From: Lactobacillus kimbladii
GTDB taxonomy: Bacteria; Bacillota; Bacilli; Lactobacillales; Lactobacillaceae
Direction of reading: 5' to 3'
Assembly: GCF_000970755.1 (NCBI RefSeq)
Contig: NZ_KQ034007.1
Span: forward strand, 1,222,037 to 1,286,036
DNA: 64,000 nucleotides
Shown: positions 39,222 to 48,926 of the stretch, in pieces
How positions within the stretch are numbered: the first letter of the stretch is position 1
How the letters are laid out: every line of letters begins with the position of its first letter
Program-made: the position numbers and the translations under genes
Notes under the pieces: model-generated
Told to the model about the DNA's origin: nothing
The model's database searches: none
What the model saw: only the letters and a program-made list of their open reading frames with translations

Positions 39222-39348
39222 GTGTTAATCTGAGGACAAGAAAAAGACGGGTAAACTTTACCCGCCCTTAATCAACAGAAAATATCGATCAGCCCAGAGG
39301 TCAACTTAACTTAGGCGAGAAGCGGGAAGCTTCTTCTTGTTCTCAACT
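39222..39348 (-). promoter_or_regulatory. L20-type leader of infC-rpmI-rplT
   Basis: The untranslated leader holds a purine/pyrimidine stem around AAGAAGAAGCTTCCCGC (near 39320-39335) and a terminator: 10-bp stem GGCGGGTAAA / TTTACCCGTC (39257-39266 with 39246-39255), then T's at 39241-39245. This layout matches the L20 autoregulatory leader known from Bacillus. L20 binding is by analogy, not shown. Confidence 0.75.
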
Positions 39349-39354
39349 TTCGTA

Positions 39355-39383
39355 ATTATACTCGTCTTTTGCGAATGTGTCAA
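39355..39383 (-). promoter_or_regulatory. Consensus promoter of infC-rpmI-rplT
   Basis: TTGACA (39378-39383) and TATAAT (39355-39360) with a 17-bp spacer, a full sigma-A consensus, as expected for a highly expressed ribosomal operon. Confidence 0.92.
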
Positions 39384-39408
39384 TCAGATTAGTTTTCAAT
39401 GCTTTAAT

Positions 39409-40062
39409 TTATGCTAAACGTTTATTGAGTCTATTACCGATAGCGGATAGAGTAAAGCAAACAATAAAGTACAAAAGTGTTAAGGCAGCAAACATTGGTA
39501 CAATATAGTTTGCATTTTGACCATAAATAACTTGTGCATGCTGCATTAATTCAGGAACGACAATGATAGTTGCTAATGACGTATCCTTGATCAAAGATAC
39601 AAACTGACCAATGATGGTAGGAATCATGTGCCGATATGCCTGTGGCAAAACAACATGCCACAACGCCTGCACAAATGTCATTCCTGTAGATCTGGCTCCT
39701 TCAATTTGACCTACGGCAACTGACTGAATACCTGAGCGCACAATTTCTGCAATCATGCTGGATTCAAAGATTGTCATTGCAATAATCGCTGACAAAATTG
39801 CTCCAGGCCTCAGACCAATATTGGGCAGGCCAAAATAAGTAAAGAAGATAATCAATAATAAAGGTAAGTTTCTAACAATGTCAATGATGAAGCCGACAAT
39901 TGCTGAAATAAATCTAATTTTAGCATAGCGAATTATTCCTAGTATCGACCCTAAAATGAAACTTAGTACGATTGCAAAAACTGAAATAAATAATGTGACT
40001 GCTAATCCCTTTAATAGAAAACCGAAGTTTAACCATGATAGGGCATTAATCCATGTTTGCAT
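39409..40062 (-). CDS. Amino-acid ABC transporter permease (GlnP/HisM type)
   Basis: 217 residues, about five membrane helices. The ATPase-contacting EAA motif reads EGARSTGMTFVQALWHVVLPQA near residues 121-142. Fourth gene of the ATPase-binding protein-permease-permease operon; it lies 14 nt after the other permease. Confidence 0.9.
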   Translation of the reverse strand: MQTWINALSWLNFGFLLKGLAVTLFISVFAIVLSFILGSILGIIRYAKIRFISAIVGFIIDIVRNLPLLLIIFFTYFGLPNIGLRPGAILSAIIAMTIFESSMIAEIVRSGIQSVAVGQIEGARSTGMTFVQALWHVVLPQAYRHMIPTIIGQFVSLIKDTSLATIIVVPELMQHAQVIYGQNANYIVPMFAALTLLYFIVCFTLSAIGNRLNKRLA

Positions 40063-40076
40063 TTTAGCTCGCCTCC

Positions 40077-40715
40077 CTAGGCCATTTTCTTTTCAAGATG
40101 TTGCATATAATAACTTAACGGCATAGTAATTATTAAATAGAGCACCCCGATTACAAAATAGCTGTTAAAAGTATCAAAAGTCACAGAAGCGATTGCATTA
40201 GCTTGATACATTAAATCAAAACCCGCCACGAAAGCCAAAATTGACGAATCTTTGATCAAATTGACAAATTGATTGCCTAACGGTGGAATGACAATCTTAA
40301 AAGCTTGCGGCAACACTATATAGCGCATTGCTTGCTTATAAGTCATCCCCGTTGATCTAGCACCTTCCATTTGACCTTGAGAAACAGACTGAATACCAGA
40401 GCGAATTATTTCTGCAATAAATGCTGAGGTATACAAGAACAAACCAATTGTACCTGCAGTAAAGCCGTCTATTTTGACAAAATATTTTGGAACTATTAAG
40501 TAAAAGAACATTACGATAATCAATAGCGGGATATTACGAAATATCTCAACGTAAGTCCTACCGACCTTATTTGCTACTTTATTTGGGATAACCTCTAAAA
40601 GAGCTAATAAAACTCCAAATATCAGGCTAAATACTAATGTTAACAAGCTTGATAAAATAGTCCAGCCGAATCCAGCGAATAGTTGACTACTAAAATTATT
40701 AAAGATACGAATCAT
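40077..40715 (-). CDS. Amino-acid ABC transporter permease
   Basis: 212 residues, about five helices, with EAA motif EGARSTGMTYKQAMRYIVLPQA, nearly the same as in its partner; the two probably form a heterodimeric channel. The start overlaps the binding-protein stop by 4 nt. Confidence 0.9.
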   Translation of the reverse strand: MIRIFNNFSSQLFAGFGWTILSSLLTLVFSLIFGVLLALLEVIPNKVANKVGRTYVEIFRNIPLLIIVMFFYLIVPKYFVKIDGFTAGTIGLFLYTSAFIAEIIRSGIQSVSQGQMEGARSTGMTYKQAMRYIVLPQAFKIVIPPLGNQFVNLIKDSSILAFVAGFDLMYQANAIASVTFDTFNSYFVIGVLYLIITMPLSYYMQHLEKKMA

Positions 40716-41530
40716 TTAATATACATCTCCTTATAGTTAAAACCAGGAACTTGACCAAACCACTTTTTAATTAAGCGATTGTATTCTCCACTCTTTTGAA
40801 TCTTATCAATCGCTCGATTAATAGCTCTGTGAAAAGGTTCTTGATTTTTATTTACCGCAATACCATAAGGTTCTTTAGTATAAGTTCCTCCTGTTACTTC
40901 AAGGCTGTCTGGACTTTGTGCAGCTAAACCATATAAAATACCATTATCACTAGTCAAAGCGTCGCCTTGATGCGATTTCAAAGCTGATACAGCTTGACCA
41001 TAGTCCTGCATTGCGACAACTTTTGCTCTGGGGGCAACTTTCTTTACTGCCTCAACAGAGTTGTCGCCAACAATACCGATTACAGTTTTCCCATTAAGAT
41101 CGCTGGGCTTTTTAATTTTTGACCCTTTAGGAACAAGAAATGATTTACCAGCCTGAAAATATGGTTTAGAAAAACTGATTACTTGTGCTCTTTCAGGGGT
41201 AATTGTCAGTGTGGCAATTACAGCATCAACATTACCATTTTTCAATAAAGGTATTCTCGACTGTGAAGTGGCAAGAGTAAAACGAGCTTGCCCTTTAGGA
41301 CCTAAAATCTCTCTGGTAACAGCTTTGGCCATATCAATATCGAAGCCCTTTTCTCTATCATCTCGAATATCAATTAGACTAAAAAGTTTTTTGTCACCTT
41401 CAACTGCCCAAGTAATGGTATTGGACGAGCGCACATTTTTCAAAGCAGACTGGTCAATGACACTGTTGCCACAAGCAGATAAAAGGAACATTCCCAAAAA
41501 TAACGAGATTGAGCATATTAATTTTTTCAT
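40712..41530 (-). CDS. Amino-acid-binding lipoprotein of the ABC importer
   Basis: 272 residues. The signal peptide ends at the lipobox LLSAC (Cys20). The SBP type 3 domain follows, with IDIRDDREKGFDIDMAKAV, LITFERA-like TLTITPERAQVISFSKPYF and the closing KKWFGQVPG. The pattern fits glutamine, glutamate or aspartate binding; the exact ligand is not decided by the sequence. Confidence 0.9.
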   Translation of the reverse strand: MKKLICSISLFLGMFLLSACGNSVIDQSALKNVRSSNTITWAVEGDKKLFSLIDIRDDREKGFDIDMAKAVTREILGPKGQARFTLATSQSRIPLLKNGNVDAVIATLTITPERAQVISFSKPYFQAGKSFLVPKGSKIKKPSDLNGKTVIGIVGDNSVEAVKKVAPRAKVVAMQDYGQAVSALKSHQGDALTSDNGILYGLAAQSPDSLEVTGGTYTKEPYGIAVNKNQEPFHRAINRAIDKIQKSGEYNRLIKKWFGQVPGFNYKEMYIK

Positions 41531-41544
41531 GATATTGCCCCCTC

Positions 41545-42282
41545 TTAATGCGCTATGATCTTGCTTAAAAATTGTTGCGCCCGCTCTGTTTGCGGCTGTT
41601 TAAAGAAGGAAGAACTGTCATCATCTTCAACAATTTGGCCCTGATCCATAAAGATGACACGGTTGGCAACTTCTTTGGCAAAGCCCATTTCGTGGGTCAC
41701 GATCAATGAGGTCATATCGCTAGACGAAGTAATCTTTTTAATTACTTGTAAAACTTCATCAATCATCTCTGGATCAAGCGCTGAAGTTGGTTCATCAAAA
41801 AGCAATAATTTAGGATGCATTGCTAAAGATCGAGCAATCGCCACACGTTGCTTTTGACCACCAGATATTTGGGCTGGCATATTTTGGGCTTTATCAGCCA
41901 CTCCAACCATATCAAGTAAATGCATTGCCTGCTTTTTATTTTCTGCTTCAGGCATATGGCTGACAATTCGTGGAGCCAGCATGACATTTTCCAAAACATT
42001 TTTATTTTTATAAAGATTAAAATGCTGGAAAACCATACCGACATCCTGACGCAACCTATTTGAATCAGTCTTAGGATTGGACAAATCCTGATTATTAACT
42101 ATCAGCTTTCCACCCTGGATTGACTCTAAGCGGTTTATTGTTCTAATAAGCGTACTTTTACCGGAACCGGAAGGTCCGATTAAAACAACAGTTTCGCCTT
42201 TATCGATTTGTAAATTAATACTATGCAACGCGTGAAATTTGCCATAAAATTTCTGCACGTCATGAAATTCTACCATTGACAT
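41545..42282 (-). CDS. glnQ: Polar amino-acid ABC transporter ATPase
   Basis: 245 residues: Walker A IGPSGSGKSTL near residue 34, Q loop DVGMVFQHFNLYKN, signature ISGGQKQRVAIARSLA near residue 138, Walker B LLLFDEPTSALDPE and the switch His in VTHEMGFA. GlnQ/ArtP family. First gene of the four-gene importer operon. Confidence 0.92.
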   Translation of the reverse strand: MSMVEFHDVQKFYGKFHALHSINLQIDKGETVVLIGPSGSGKSTLIRTINRLESIQGGKLIVNNQDLSNPKTDSNRLRQDVGMVFQHFNLYKNKNVLENVMLAPRIVSHMPEAENKKQAMHLLDMVGVADKAQNMPAQISGGQKQRVAIARSLAMHPKLLLFDEPTSALDPEMIDEVLQVIKKITSSSDMTSLIVTHEMGFAKEVANRVIFMDQGQIVEDDDSSSFFKQPQTERAQQFLSKIIAH

Positions 42283-42413
42283 AATTATTGCTCCTTTTTA
42301 GCAGTCTTAATTTAACTATCTAAACCAAGCTTTTTTAGCAATTGATTAATTAATCAAAAGTGCATCCCGTCAACACTACATTTTGTTACTCGACGTGCAA
42401 ATTTTAGCGGTTT

Positions 42414-42441
42414 TTTATATTTATATGGTCTAAGTTGTCAA
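42414..42441 (-). promoter_or_regulatory. Promoter of the amino-acid importer operon
   Basis: TTGACA (42436-42441), 16 bp, TATAAA (42414-42419). A 16-bp perfect palindrome TTGATTAATTAATCAA (42342-42357) lies in the untranslated leader. I find no GlnR box here. Confidence 0.7.
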
Positions 42442-42493
42442 ATTATTCCTGCAATCTATTAAATTAAACTTATCTTTACTATCATTTACTCTA

Positions 42494-44428
42494 TTATTCT
42501 TCACGTGAATATGACTTAACATCCTGCTTAATTTCACTGATAAATTCATCAAAGCTCTTGGCTACTTCTTCTTCAGTGCCGTAGCGACGAACATTAACTC
42601 CCTTGTCCTTTATTTCCTTGTCACCTAAAACAAGAGTATATGGTACTTTTTGTGTTTGTGACTCACGAATCTTGTAACCTAATTTTTCATTACGCAGATC
42701 TGCTTCGGCTCTAAAACCACGTTTATTAAGTTCATCGCGAACTTTTTTGGCGTAATCTGAATGGGCATCCAAATTTACTGGAATTATTTCTACCTGAACT
42801 GGAGCCAGCCAAGTTGGAAAAGCACCCTTGTAAATTTCAATCAGGTAAGCAATGAAACGCTCCATAGTACCTACAATTCCGCGGTGAATCATAACTGGTC
42901 TGTGCTCTTCACCATCTTGACCAACATAGGTTAAGTTAAATCTCTCAGGAAGCATGAAATCTAGTTGAATTGTGGACATTGTTTCATCTGCACCCAAAGC
43001 AGTTTTAGTTTGAATATCAAGTTTAGGACCGTAAAAGGCAGCTTCACCTTCAGCTTCAACATAGTCAAGTCCCATATCGTCCATAGCCTTTTTCAGCATT
43101 GACTGACTTCTTTCCCACATTTCATCATTTGCAAAATACTTTTTAGTATTCTTTGGATCACGATAGGAAAGTCTGAAGTAGTAATCAGTGATGTCAAAGT
43201 CTTTGTAAACATCTAAAATTAGAGTCAAGATTTTTGAGAACTCACTTTGAACTTGATCTAAAGTCACAAATGTATGACCGTCATTTAAAGTCATTTCTCG
43301 TACACGTTGCAGTCCTGACAGAGCACCAGATTTTTCATATCTGTGCATCATACCCAGTTCTGCAATTCTAATTGGCAGTTCACGGTATGAACGAATGTGA
43401 TGCTTGTAAATTTGAATATGGGACGGACAATTCATTGGCCGCAGTTCAAGCATTTCACCGTCACCCATATCCATTGGTGGGAACATGTCATCACGATAGT
43501 GTGCCCAGTGGCCTGATGTTTTATAAGCATCAACGTTCATTAAAACTGGAGTATAAACGTGTTGGTAGCCGTCAGCGACTTCTTTATCAATGATATAGCG
43601 TTCAACTACACGGCGAATTGTGGCACCTTTTGGCATCCAGTAGGGCAATCCAGCACCAACTTTTGGATCAACAAAGAATAAATCAAGATCACGACCAATT
43701 GTTCTGTGATCTCGCTCTTTAATTTCTTCACGCCGTTTAATATCTGCATCCAAATCTGCTTTTTTAAAGAAAGCAGTACCTGAAATTCTCTGAAGCATAG
43801 GATTAGAAGATTGCCCTTTCCAGTAGGCACCGGCAACTGACAATAATTTAAATTGCTTAATTTTTCCTGTGTTAGGCAGTAATGCATCAAAGCCAAAATC
43901 GATAAAGTCTCCCAGTTTATATACTTGAACTTGGTCACCTTTTTCAGCCTTAAGCATTTCACTCTTATAAGGATCATCATTGAATATATCGGCCAATTCG
44001 TCTTTAGACATCATACAGGATGCAATTTTTTCTCCCGCTTTAATTACTTTTTTGACCGCTTTTTCCAAGTCAGGTAATTCATTAATTTTTATTTGATTTT
44101 CTTTATCAGTGTCAACGTAAAAACCTTCGTCGTCGGTTCCATGTTCACCAAAATGAATCTCAGGATAGGCCTTCTTGGCAACAGCTTCAAGAACAAATGC
44201 AACAGTATCACGCAGAATTGCTAAGCCCTCTTCATCTCTGTCAGTAATAATTGCAACTTCTGCATTTTTGCTTAACTTGTAATCTAAAGCAACAATTTGA
44301 CCATTTACTTTTGCACCAAGAGCTGCTTTACCTAAAGATGTACCAATACCATGTGCTAAATCAGATATTGAAACAGCGTCTGTAAAATCTTTTTTTGAGC
44401 CGTCAGGCAAAGTAATCGAAAAACTCAT
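42494..44428 (-). CDS. thrS: Threonyl-tRNA synthetase
   Basis: 644 residues from ATG 44428, which follows GGAGGAA; the longer in-frame TTG start would be inside the ribosome site. Domains: N-terminal TGS, editing SAD domain with HFGEH and [12 protein letters not shown], class II core with motif 2 ([21 protein letters not shown]), the zinc-site residues RPMNCPSH, and the anticodon-binding domain. It is controlled by an upstream T-box. Confidence 0.97.
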   Translation of the reverse strand: MSFSITLPDGSKKDFTDAVSISDLAHGIGTSLGKAALGAKVNGQIVALDYKLSKNAEVAIITDRDEEGLAILRDTVAFVLEAVAKKAYPEIHFGEHGTDDEGFYVDTDKENQIKINELPDLEKAVKKVIKAGEKIASCMMSKDELADIFNDDPYKSEMLKAEKGDQVQVYKLGDFIDFGFDALLPNTGKIKQFKLLSVAGAYWKGQSSNPMLQRISGTAFFKKADLDADIKRREEIKERDHRTIGRDLDLFFVDPKVGAGLPYWMPKGATIRRVVERYIIDKEVADGYQHVYTPVLMNVDAYKTSGHWAHYRDDMFPPMDMGDGEMLELRPMNCPSHIQIYKHHIRSYRELPIRIAELGMMHRYEKSGALSGLQRVREMTLNDGHTFVTLDQVQSEFSKILTLILDVYKDFDITDYYFRLSYRDPKNTKKYFANDEMWERSQSMLKKAMDDMGLDYVEAEGEAAFYGPKLDIQTKTALGADETMSTIQLDFMLPERFNLTYVGQDGEEHRPVMIHRGIVGTMERFIAYLIEIYKGAFPTWLAPVQVEIIPVNLDAHSDYAKKVRDELNKRGFRAEADLRNEKLGYKIRESQTQKVPYTLVLGDKEIKDKGVNVRRYGTEEEVAKSFDEFISEIKQDVKSYSREE

Positions 44429-44452
44429 TATTTCCTCCAAAATTTTTATAAC

Positions 44453-44664
44453 AAAAAATCCCAGTGCAATTAAGCACTGGGACGTTAATTAACGTGGTTC
44501 CACCCAAAATTTAGTTCAAAAAATGAACTATCTCGTTATAGATTGTTAACGGAATCTAACCCATTATCAAAATTTAGGTATGAATGAGTGGATTGCAAAC
44601 GCTAATGAAAGCTTTCAGAATAATGCTTTCTCTCTGAGTTGCGTTGCAACATGTTCATTCATTG
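44453..44664 (-). promoter_or_regulatory. T-box leader of thrS (threonine)
   Basis: Minus-strand T-box sequence GGGTGGAACCACG (44493-44505) is followed by a terminator with stem TCCCAGTGC / GCACTGGGA (44472-44480 with 44459-44467 region) and T's at 44453-44458. An ACU triplet (44587-44589) lies at the expected specifier position opposite the start of stem I, fitting tRNA-Thr; the neighbouring bases leave some doubt on the exact codon. Confidence 0.9.
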
Positions 44665-44670
44665 GACTTA

Positions 44671-44698
44671 ATTATAACCCAATAATTTTTTAATGCAA
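44671..44698 (-). promoter_or_regulatory. thrS promoter
   Basis: TTGCAT (44693-44698), 16 bp, TATAAT (44671-44676), directly ahead of the T-box. Confidence 0.75.
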
Positions 44699-44743
44699 GT
44701 ATATTTTCATTAAAAAATTAAATCATCCTGCATCTTTTATAAC

Positions 44744-45643
44744 TTAGTGACGCCGGTTAGGTCCAGATATTACTATTTCCGTTGCTAAAGAATGTATTCT
44801 CTCCATTATTCTAGCAGCCTTTACTGGTTCAATTGCATTTTTAGTTTCCTTGAAATGGTCCTCCAAATCAGCCATGACAAAGTTGGACGAGAAAAAGGTG
44901 GGCAAAATATTGTCCATTCGAGCCTGCAAAATTACTGCTAAGACTTCGTCTCGCGACCATTGACTTAAATTTTCCGCGCCAATATCATCCAATATTAACA
45001 AGTCAGAATTAGCTATTTTTTGTACTTCAGTTTGTAAACTATTGTCATTAAAATGACTGGACAAACTGGCAATGAATGTAGGAACATGCAGAAACACAAC
45101 ATATTTTTCCATTGCAGCTACTTGATTTGCCAGTCCTGCTAAAATATACGTTTTACCAATACCAAAATTACCAGATAAATAAAGACCTTTTTGGTGAATA
45201 TCTTGAGAATATCGATATAAAAAGCGCTGAATAGCAGTCATTACCTCGGCTCTTTCTGGTGTCATTTCAATTTTACTTAAACGAACATCATGCAACCCCT
45301 CTGGTAAATTAATTAAACGCAAGTGCTTTTTGATATTAATTTCCTGATCATGTATCAATTTACTGTCTTCAGGAACAAATTTAAGACTAATGGCATTTTT
45401 ATTCATTATCAAATCCGGATAATATCCTTTGGTCACAGGATCTTTTTTATGTTGGCTTAGATAAAATTCAAAAAGACTGGGAAGGCTTTTATCAATTATA
45501 CTGTCATTAAGTTGTGCTCGGTGCTGATTGATAAATTGTTGCACTTTGGGCTCAGCCAAAACTTTTTGCTTAATTTTAGCGGTGCTCTGGTCTTCTGCTT
45601 TAGCTGTTTGTCCTTTAACCATAAATTTTTTAATGGGTTGCAT
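44744..45643 (-). CDS. dnaI: Primosomal protein DnaI (helicase loader)
   Basis: AAA+ ATPase that loads the DnaC helicase at origin and restart sites. It is 299 residues: an N-terminal helicase-binding domain, Walker A SGNFGIGKTY near residue 158 and Walker B DLLILDDIGAE near residue 215. It follows dnaB by 8 nt, the usual Firmicute pair. Confidence 0.95.
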   Translation of the reverse strand: MQPIKKFMVKGQTAKAEDQSTAKIKQKVLAEPKVQQFINQHRAQLNDSIIDKSLPSLFEFYLSQHKKDPVTKGYYPDLIMNKNAISLKFVPEDSKLIHDQEINIKKHLRLINLPEGLHDVRLSKIEMTPERAEVMTAIQRFLYRYSQDIHQKGLYLSGNFGIGKTYILAGLANQVAAMEKYVVFLHVPTFIASLSSHFNDNSLQTEVQKIANSDLLILDDIGAENLSQWSRDEVLAVILQARMDNILPTFFSSNFVMADLEDHFKETKNAIEPVKAARIMERIHSLATEIVISGPNRRH

Positions 45644-45651
45644 TTTTTCAC

Positions 45652-47013
45652 CTACTTCATACCGTTTTTATCTTCAAAATTTTTAAAAAATTCTTTTAGC
45701 TCCGCACTTGAGACATTAGATTTTACTTTCGGCTGTTGCTTGTTCCAATCAGTGCCCTTTTCAACTATTTTTCTAGGAGCAAACCGGCTATACCGCTTGC
45801 TCTGCCTTTGTTCTTGTGCCTTTTTTCTTTTGTCCATGTAATCCAAGGCCTCACTACCAGTTTTAACACCGTGTTGCAGCCAGTCATGCAAAATTTTATT
45901 TGCTAAACGAAATGAAATATTGGGGCCACTTTTTAAACATGCATATGTCAGAATATTAAGTAATTCCGCTGATATTCCCTTATCGTTATATAGGCTATCT
46001 AACACCTGATATTCACTAGCGTCAACAAAATCATTTTTTTCAGTTTTTAAATGATATAAAAACTGTGCCGGAGTATCCGTTTGCGCTTTTTGCAATAATT
46101 TTTGTTCTTCCTGATTTAATTGGCTATTATTATCAAATTTGTCAGGTATTTTAGCCTTGCTTTGCAAATGTCTGCGAGTATCACTGCCATGGATGCTGTT
46201 AGCAATAGTTTGCTTAATTTCCCTCATGTTTAAATGATAGTCACCATGCAAGCAAGGTAATGCCTCGTCAACAAATTCCTGTTCTGACAGCCCATATATG
46301 CGCATGACTGCCCGAATAGCCTCTTTGTTTTGATCAATTTCACTGCCAGCTATTTGATAAATTTCGAATTGCTGTTTCATAAAATCCCAGTCAATCTGAT
46401 CCTGGTCATTGACAGTAGCAAAATTGTTAGAAGAATAATTATTTTCCTGAGCTGCTTCTTTGACCTCAACCGAAGGATCTATCGCCTCTTGATCGGATAT
46501 ATGGAAAACATCCATAAAAGAAGCAGAAATGTTAGGTGCTTCTTTAATGCCACTTAATTCGCTCTTGTTTTGTTTAGTTTCTCTGGCAAACTCGTGACTC
46601 AATTTGTTAAAAGCAGTTACTCCAACTTTTTCTTTTAATAAACTAGCTAAAAGTGCAGTTGCAAAAAATTCACTGCTTGCTGGAACTCTCTTAAGTTCGA
46701 AACACAAAACCTGACCCATGATTTGGTTATCAAGCAGTCTCGTTTGAATCAAGCCGACAGCTTCAAGCTTGTGCAACGCACCAAATAACTTTTTTATATC
46801 ACAATCGATCTGTTCTTGCAGTGTATAAATTCCTTTAGCATCAGAAAGCATTGCCTGTGCACTGTAATCTTCATTCAGACTTAAATAGACTGCTAAAGCA
46901 AGAGAACCAATAAGGGGTTGATATAGTTTAATTAATATGCGCAAATCTTTAGGAAAAATATCCACCCTGTTGGTAATGAAAAACGGCTGTTTGGGATCAT
47001 TTGTCTCAAACAT
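45652..47013 (-). CDS. dnaB: Replication initiation / membrane attachment protein DnaB
   Basis: 453 residues; Firmicute DnaB (not the helicase) that helps DnaD and DnaI load helicase. It begins with a winged-helix-like region and has a DnaB_2-type domain later (LSEQEFVDEALPCLHGDY; ILTYACLKSGPNISFRLANKILHDW near residue 365). The C-terminal tail is basic. It is coupled with nrdR upstream (2-nt gap). Confidence 0.93.
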   Translation of the reverse strand: MFETNDPKQPFFITNRVDIFPKDLRILIKLYQPLIGSLALAVYLSLNEDYSAQAMLSDAKGIYTLQEQIDCDIKKLFGALHKLEAVGLIQTRLLDNQIMGQVLCFELKRVPASSEFFATALLASLLKEKVGVTAFNKLSHEFARETKQNKSELSGIKEAPNISASFMDVFHISDQEAIDPSVEVKEAAQENNYSSNNFATVNDQDQIDWDFMKQQFEIYQIAGSEIDQNKEAIRAVMRIYGLSEQEFVDEALPCLHGDYHLNMREIKQTIANSIHGSDTRRHLQSKAKIPDKFDNNSQLNQEEQKLLQKAQTDTPAQFLYHLKTEKNDFVDASEYQVLDSLYNDKGISAELLNILTYACLKSGPNISFRLANKILHDWLQHGVKTGSEALDYMDKRKKAQEQRQSKRYSRFAPRKIVEKGTDWNKQQPKVKSNVSSAELKEFFKNFEDKNGMK

Positions 47014-47015
47014 AA

Positions 47016-47483
47016 TTAATTACCCTTTTCCCTTTTTGCAATCATATCTTCCATTGTTTTCATAAAGCTGGACATATCTTTAAATTCACGATAGATGGAA
47101 GCAAAACGAATATAGGCAACATCATCAATTTTTGCCAGCTCATCCATTACCAGTTGACCAATCTTTTTCGAAGAAATCTCACTTACCCCTTGCTGACGCA
47201 CTTTGTTCTCTACATGGTCAACTAGTTCTTCAAATTGTGTACTTGATATTGGTCGCTTTTGACCAGCCGCCATCACGCCATGCAAAATTTTTTTACGATT
47301 AAAAGGTTCACGAGTACCGTCATTCTTGATCACTAGTAAAGGCGTGGTTTCAACTCGTTCAAACGTGGTAAAACGAAAGCCACAGTTTTCGCATTCACGC
47401 CGACGTCTAATTGCGCGATTTTCATCACTTGGACGTGAATCAATGACTTTTGATGCATTTTTATGACAATTAGGACATTCCAT
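47016..47483 (-). CDS. nrdR: Transcriptional repressor NrdR
   Basis: 155 residues: zinc ribbon C3/C6/C31/C34 followed by an ATP-cone domain that senses ATP/dATP. It represses ribonucleotide reductase genes by binding NrdR boxes. The start lies 14 nt inside the coaE end; the ribosome site GGGGAGG is within coaE. The coaE-nrdR-dnaB-dnaI order is standard in Firmicutes. Confidence 0.96.
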   Translation of the reverse strand: MECPNCHKNASKVIDSRPSDENRAIRRRRECENCGFRFTTFERVETTPLLVIKNDGTREPFNRKKILHGVMAAGQKRPISSTQFEELVDHVENKVRQQGVSEISSKKIGQLVMDELAKIDDVAYIRFASIYREFKDMSSFMKTMEDMIAKREKGN

Positions 47484-48087
47484 ATAAGTCCTCCCCTTTT
47501 ATTTCAAGAAGCAACTGTTCTAATTTGGATTTCAAATCTTGTTTTGTACCAGTATTATTAATTACAAAATCAGCTAATTTCTCTTTCTGAGACAAAGGCA
47601 TCTGACTGCGAATGCGCTTCAAAGCAGCGCCTTTACTTAAACGATCCCTTAACATTAACCGCTTCATTTGCAGCGATTCAGGTATTGCAATTAATAAGGT
47701 AAAATCACAATATTTTTGACCATTTGCTTCAAACAAAACTGGTGCATCCACAACAACCAAAGAATTTTTGCTCGGGTTGTTTAGCGCAATTTTAGCCTGT
47801 ATTTCTTGAAAAATCAACGGATGGGTAATTCTATTTAAGGTTTCAAGCTGTTTTTCATCATCAAAAACAATCTGTCCTAACGCTGAACGATTGATAGATT
47901 GGTCTGACTTAAGTATGTTCATTCCAAACTGTTTTAATACTAGTTCATAACCTTTTTCACCTTTATTTAAGATATCGTGAGCAATTTGATCGCAGTCTAT
48001 AACAGGGATTTGTTTTTCTCTAAAAAAAACATCCACAGTACTTTTACCACTGGCTATTCCACCGGTTAAGCCTAAAATCTTTGTCAT
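47470..48087 (-). CDS. coaE: Dephospho-CoA kinase
   Basis: Last step of coenzyme A synthesis. It is 205 residues with P-loop GLTGGIASGKST, the substrate motif DCDQIAHD and VVDAPVLFE near residue 104. It overlaps mutM by 4 nt and nrdR by 14. Confidence 0.95.
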   Translation of the reverse strand: MTKILGLTGGIASGKSTVDVFFREKQIPVIDCDQIAHDILNKGEKGYELVLKQFGMNILKSDQSINRSALGQIVFDDEKQLETLNRITHPLIFQEIQAKIALNNPSKNSLVVVDAPVLFEANGQKYCDFTLLIAIPESLQMKRLMLRDRLSKGAALKRIRSQMPLSQKEKLADFVINNTGTKQDLKSKLEQLLLEIKGEDLYGMS

Positions 48088-48914
48088 TTATAAATCACCT
48101 GACACTTAGAACAAAATGTCGTACCTCGTCCGTTTACTTTAATTTTTTCAAGAGGCGTACCACAACGCACACAAGGCTCCCCTTTATGTCCATAAACCTG
48201 CAACATTTTTTGAAAGCCACCTGTCTTACCGTTTGCATCTAGATAGGTATGAACCGTAGTACCTCTTTCAGCAATTGCCAATTCTATTAAAGAATTAATA
48301 TTATCGTGCAATTGTGCTACCTTTTTTGCTGGAATGCTATTGGCCTGACTTAACGGGTGAATTTTTGTTTCCCACAAAACCTCATCAACATAAATATTGC
48401 CTAGGCCTGCAACAACAGACTGATCCAGCAACGTACTTTTGATATTTTTCTTTTTACGGGCTAAGCCATTTTGTAAATAAGAAACGGTAAAAGCTGCTGA
48501 GTTGGGTTCTGCACCTAATTTGCTAATACCAGTCTTTTCTTTTTCAGTTCCGGTTTTAATTAACTGCATCCGGCCAAACTTACGCACATCATTATAACGC
48601 AATGCAGAGTTATCGCTAAAAATGATCTGCACGTGATCATGCTTGTCCTTTTTAGTATTTATTTTGACTAAACGATACTTACCTTCCATGCGTAAATGCG
48701 ACACTATTGTTAAATTGTCACTGAGTCGAATTAGCAAATATTTAGCATAGCGCTCTATATTTTCAATCTTTTTTCCGGTTAACTGCTTTGCAAATTCTTT
48801 AGCATCTCCGGTGATAATCTTGGGGTACCATACAGTTACTTCTTTAATTGTTTTCCCTTTGATAAGAGGAAGAAGAGTCCGCCTGACAGTTTCAACTTCC
48901 GGCATTTCGGGCAT
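48084..48914 (-). CDS. mutM: Formamidopyrimidine-DNA glycosylase
   Basis: Removes 8-oxoguanine and related lesions. It is 276 residues; after Met removal the catalytic Pro-Glu lies in PEMPEVETVRR. It has the helix-two-turn-helix region (LLDQSVVAGLGNIYVDE) and a C-terminal zinc finger (CVRCGT ... CSKC). It lies 12 nt downstream of polA. Confidence 0.96.
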   Translation of the reverse strand: MPEMPEVETVRRTLLPLIKGKTIKEVTVWYPKIITGDAKEFAKQLTGKKIENIERYAKYLLIRLSDNLTIVSHLRMEGKYRLVKINTKKDKHDHVQIIFSDNSALRYNDVRKFGRMQLIKTGTEKEKTGISKLGAEPNSAAFTVSYLQNGLARKKKNIKSTLLDQSVVAGLGNIYVDEVLWETKIHPLSQANSIPAKKVAQLHDNINSLIELAIAERGTTVHTYLDANGKTGGFQKMLQVYGHKGEPCVRCGTPLEKIKVNGRGTTFCSKCQVIYK

Positions 48915-48926
48915 TAAAATTACTCC

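Noticed and set aside
43606-43980. 124-codon frame inside thrS
   Set aside because: Overlaps conserved synthetase sequence in another frame; no start signal or family resemblance.
42494-44440. Longer thrS start at TTG 44440
   Set aside because: The four extra codons are the ribosome site itself; ATG 44428 is the better start. The same reasoning moved the starts of carB, pyrD, pyrF, pyrE, the PTS gene, the isomerase gene, ecsA and prsA inward.
45512-45841. 109-codon plus-strand frame, rich in Phe, Leu and Ser
   Set aside because: This is the antisense of the lysine-rich ends of dnaB and dnaI, which gives a false membrane-protein look.
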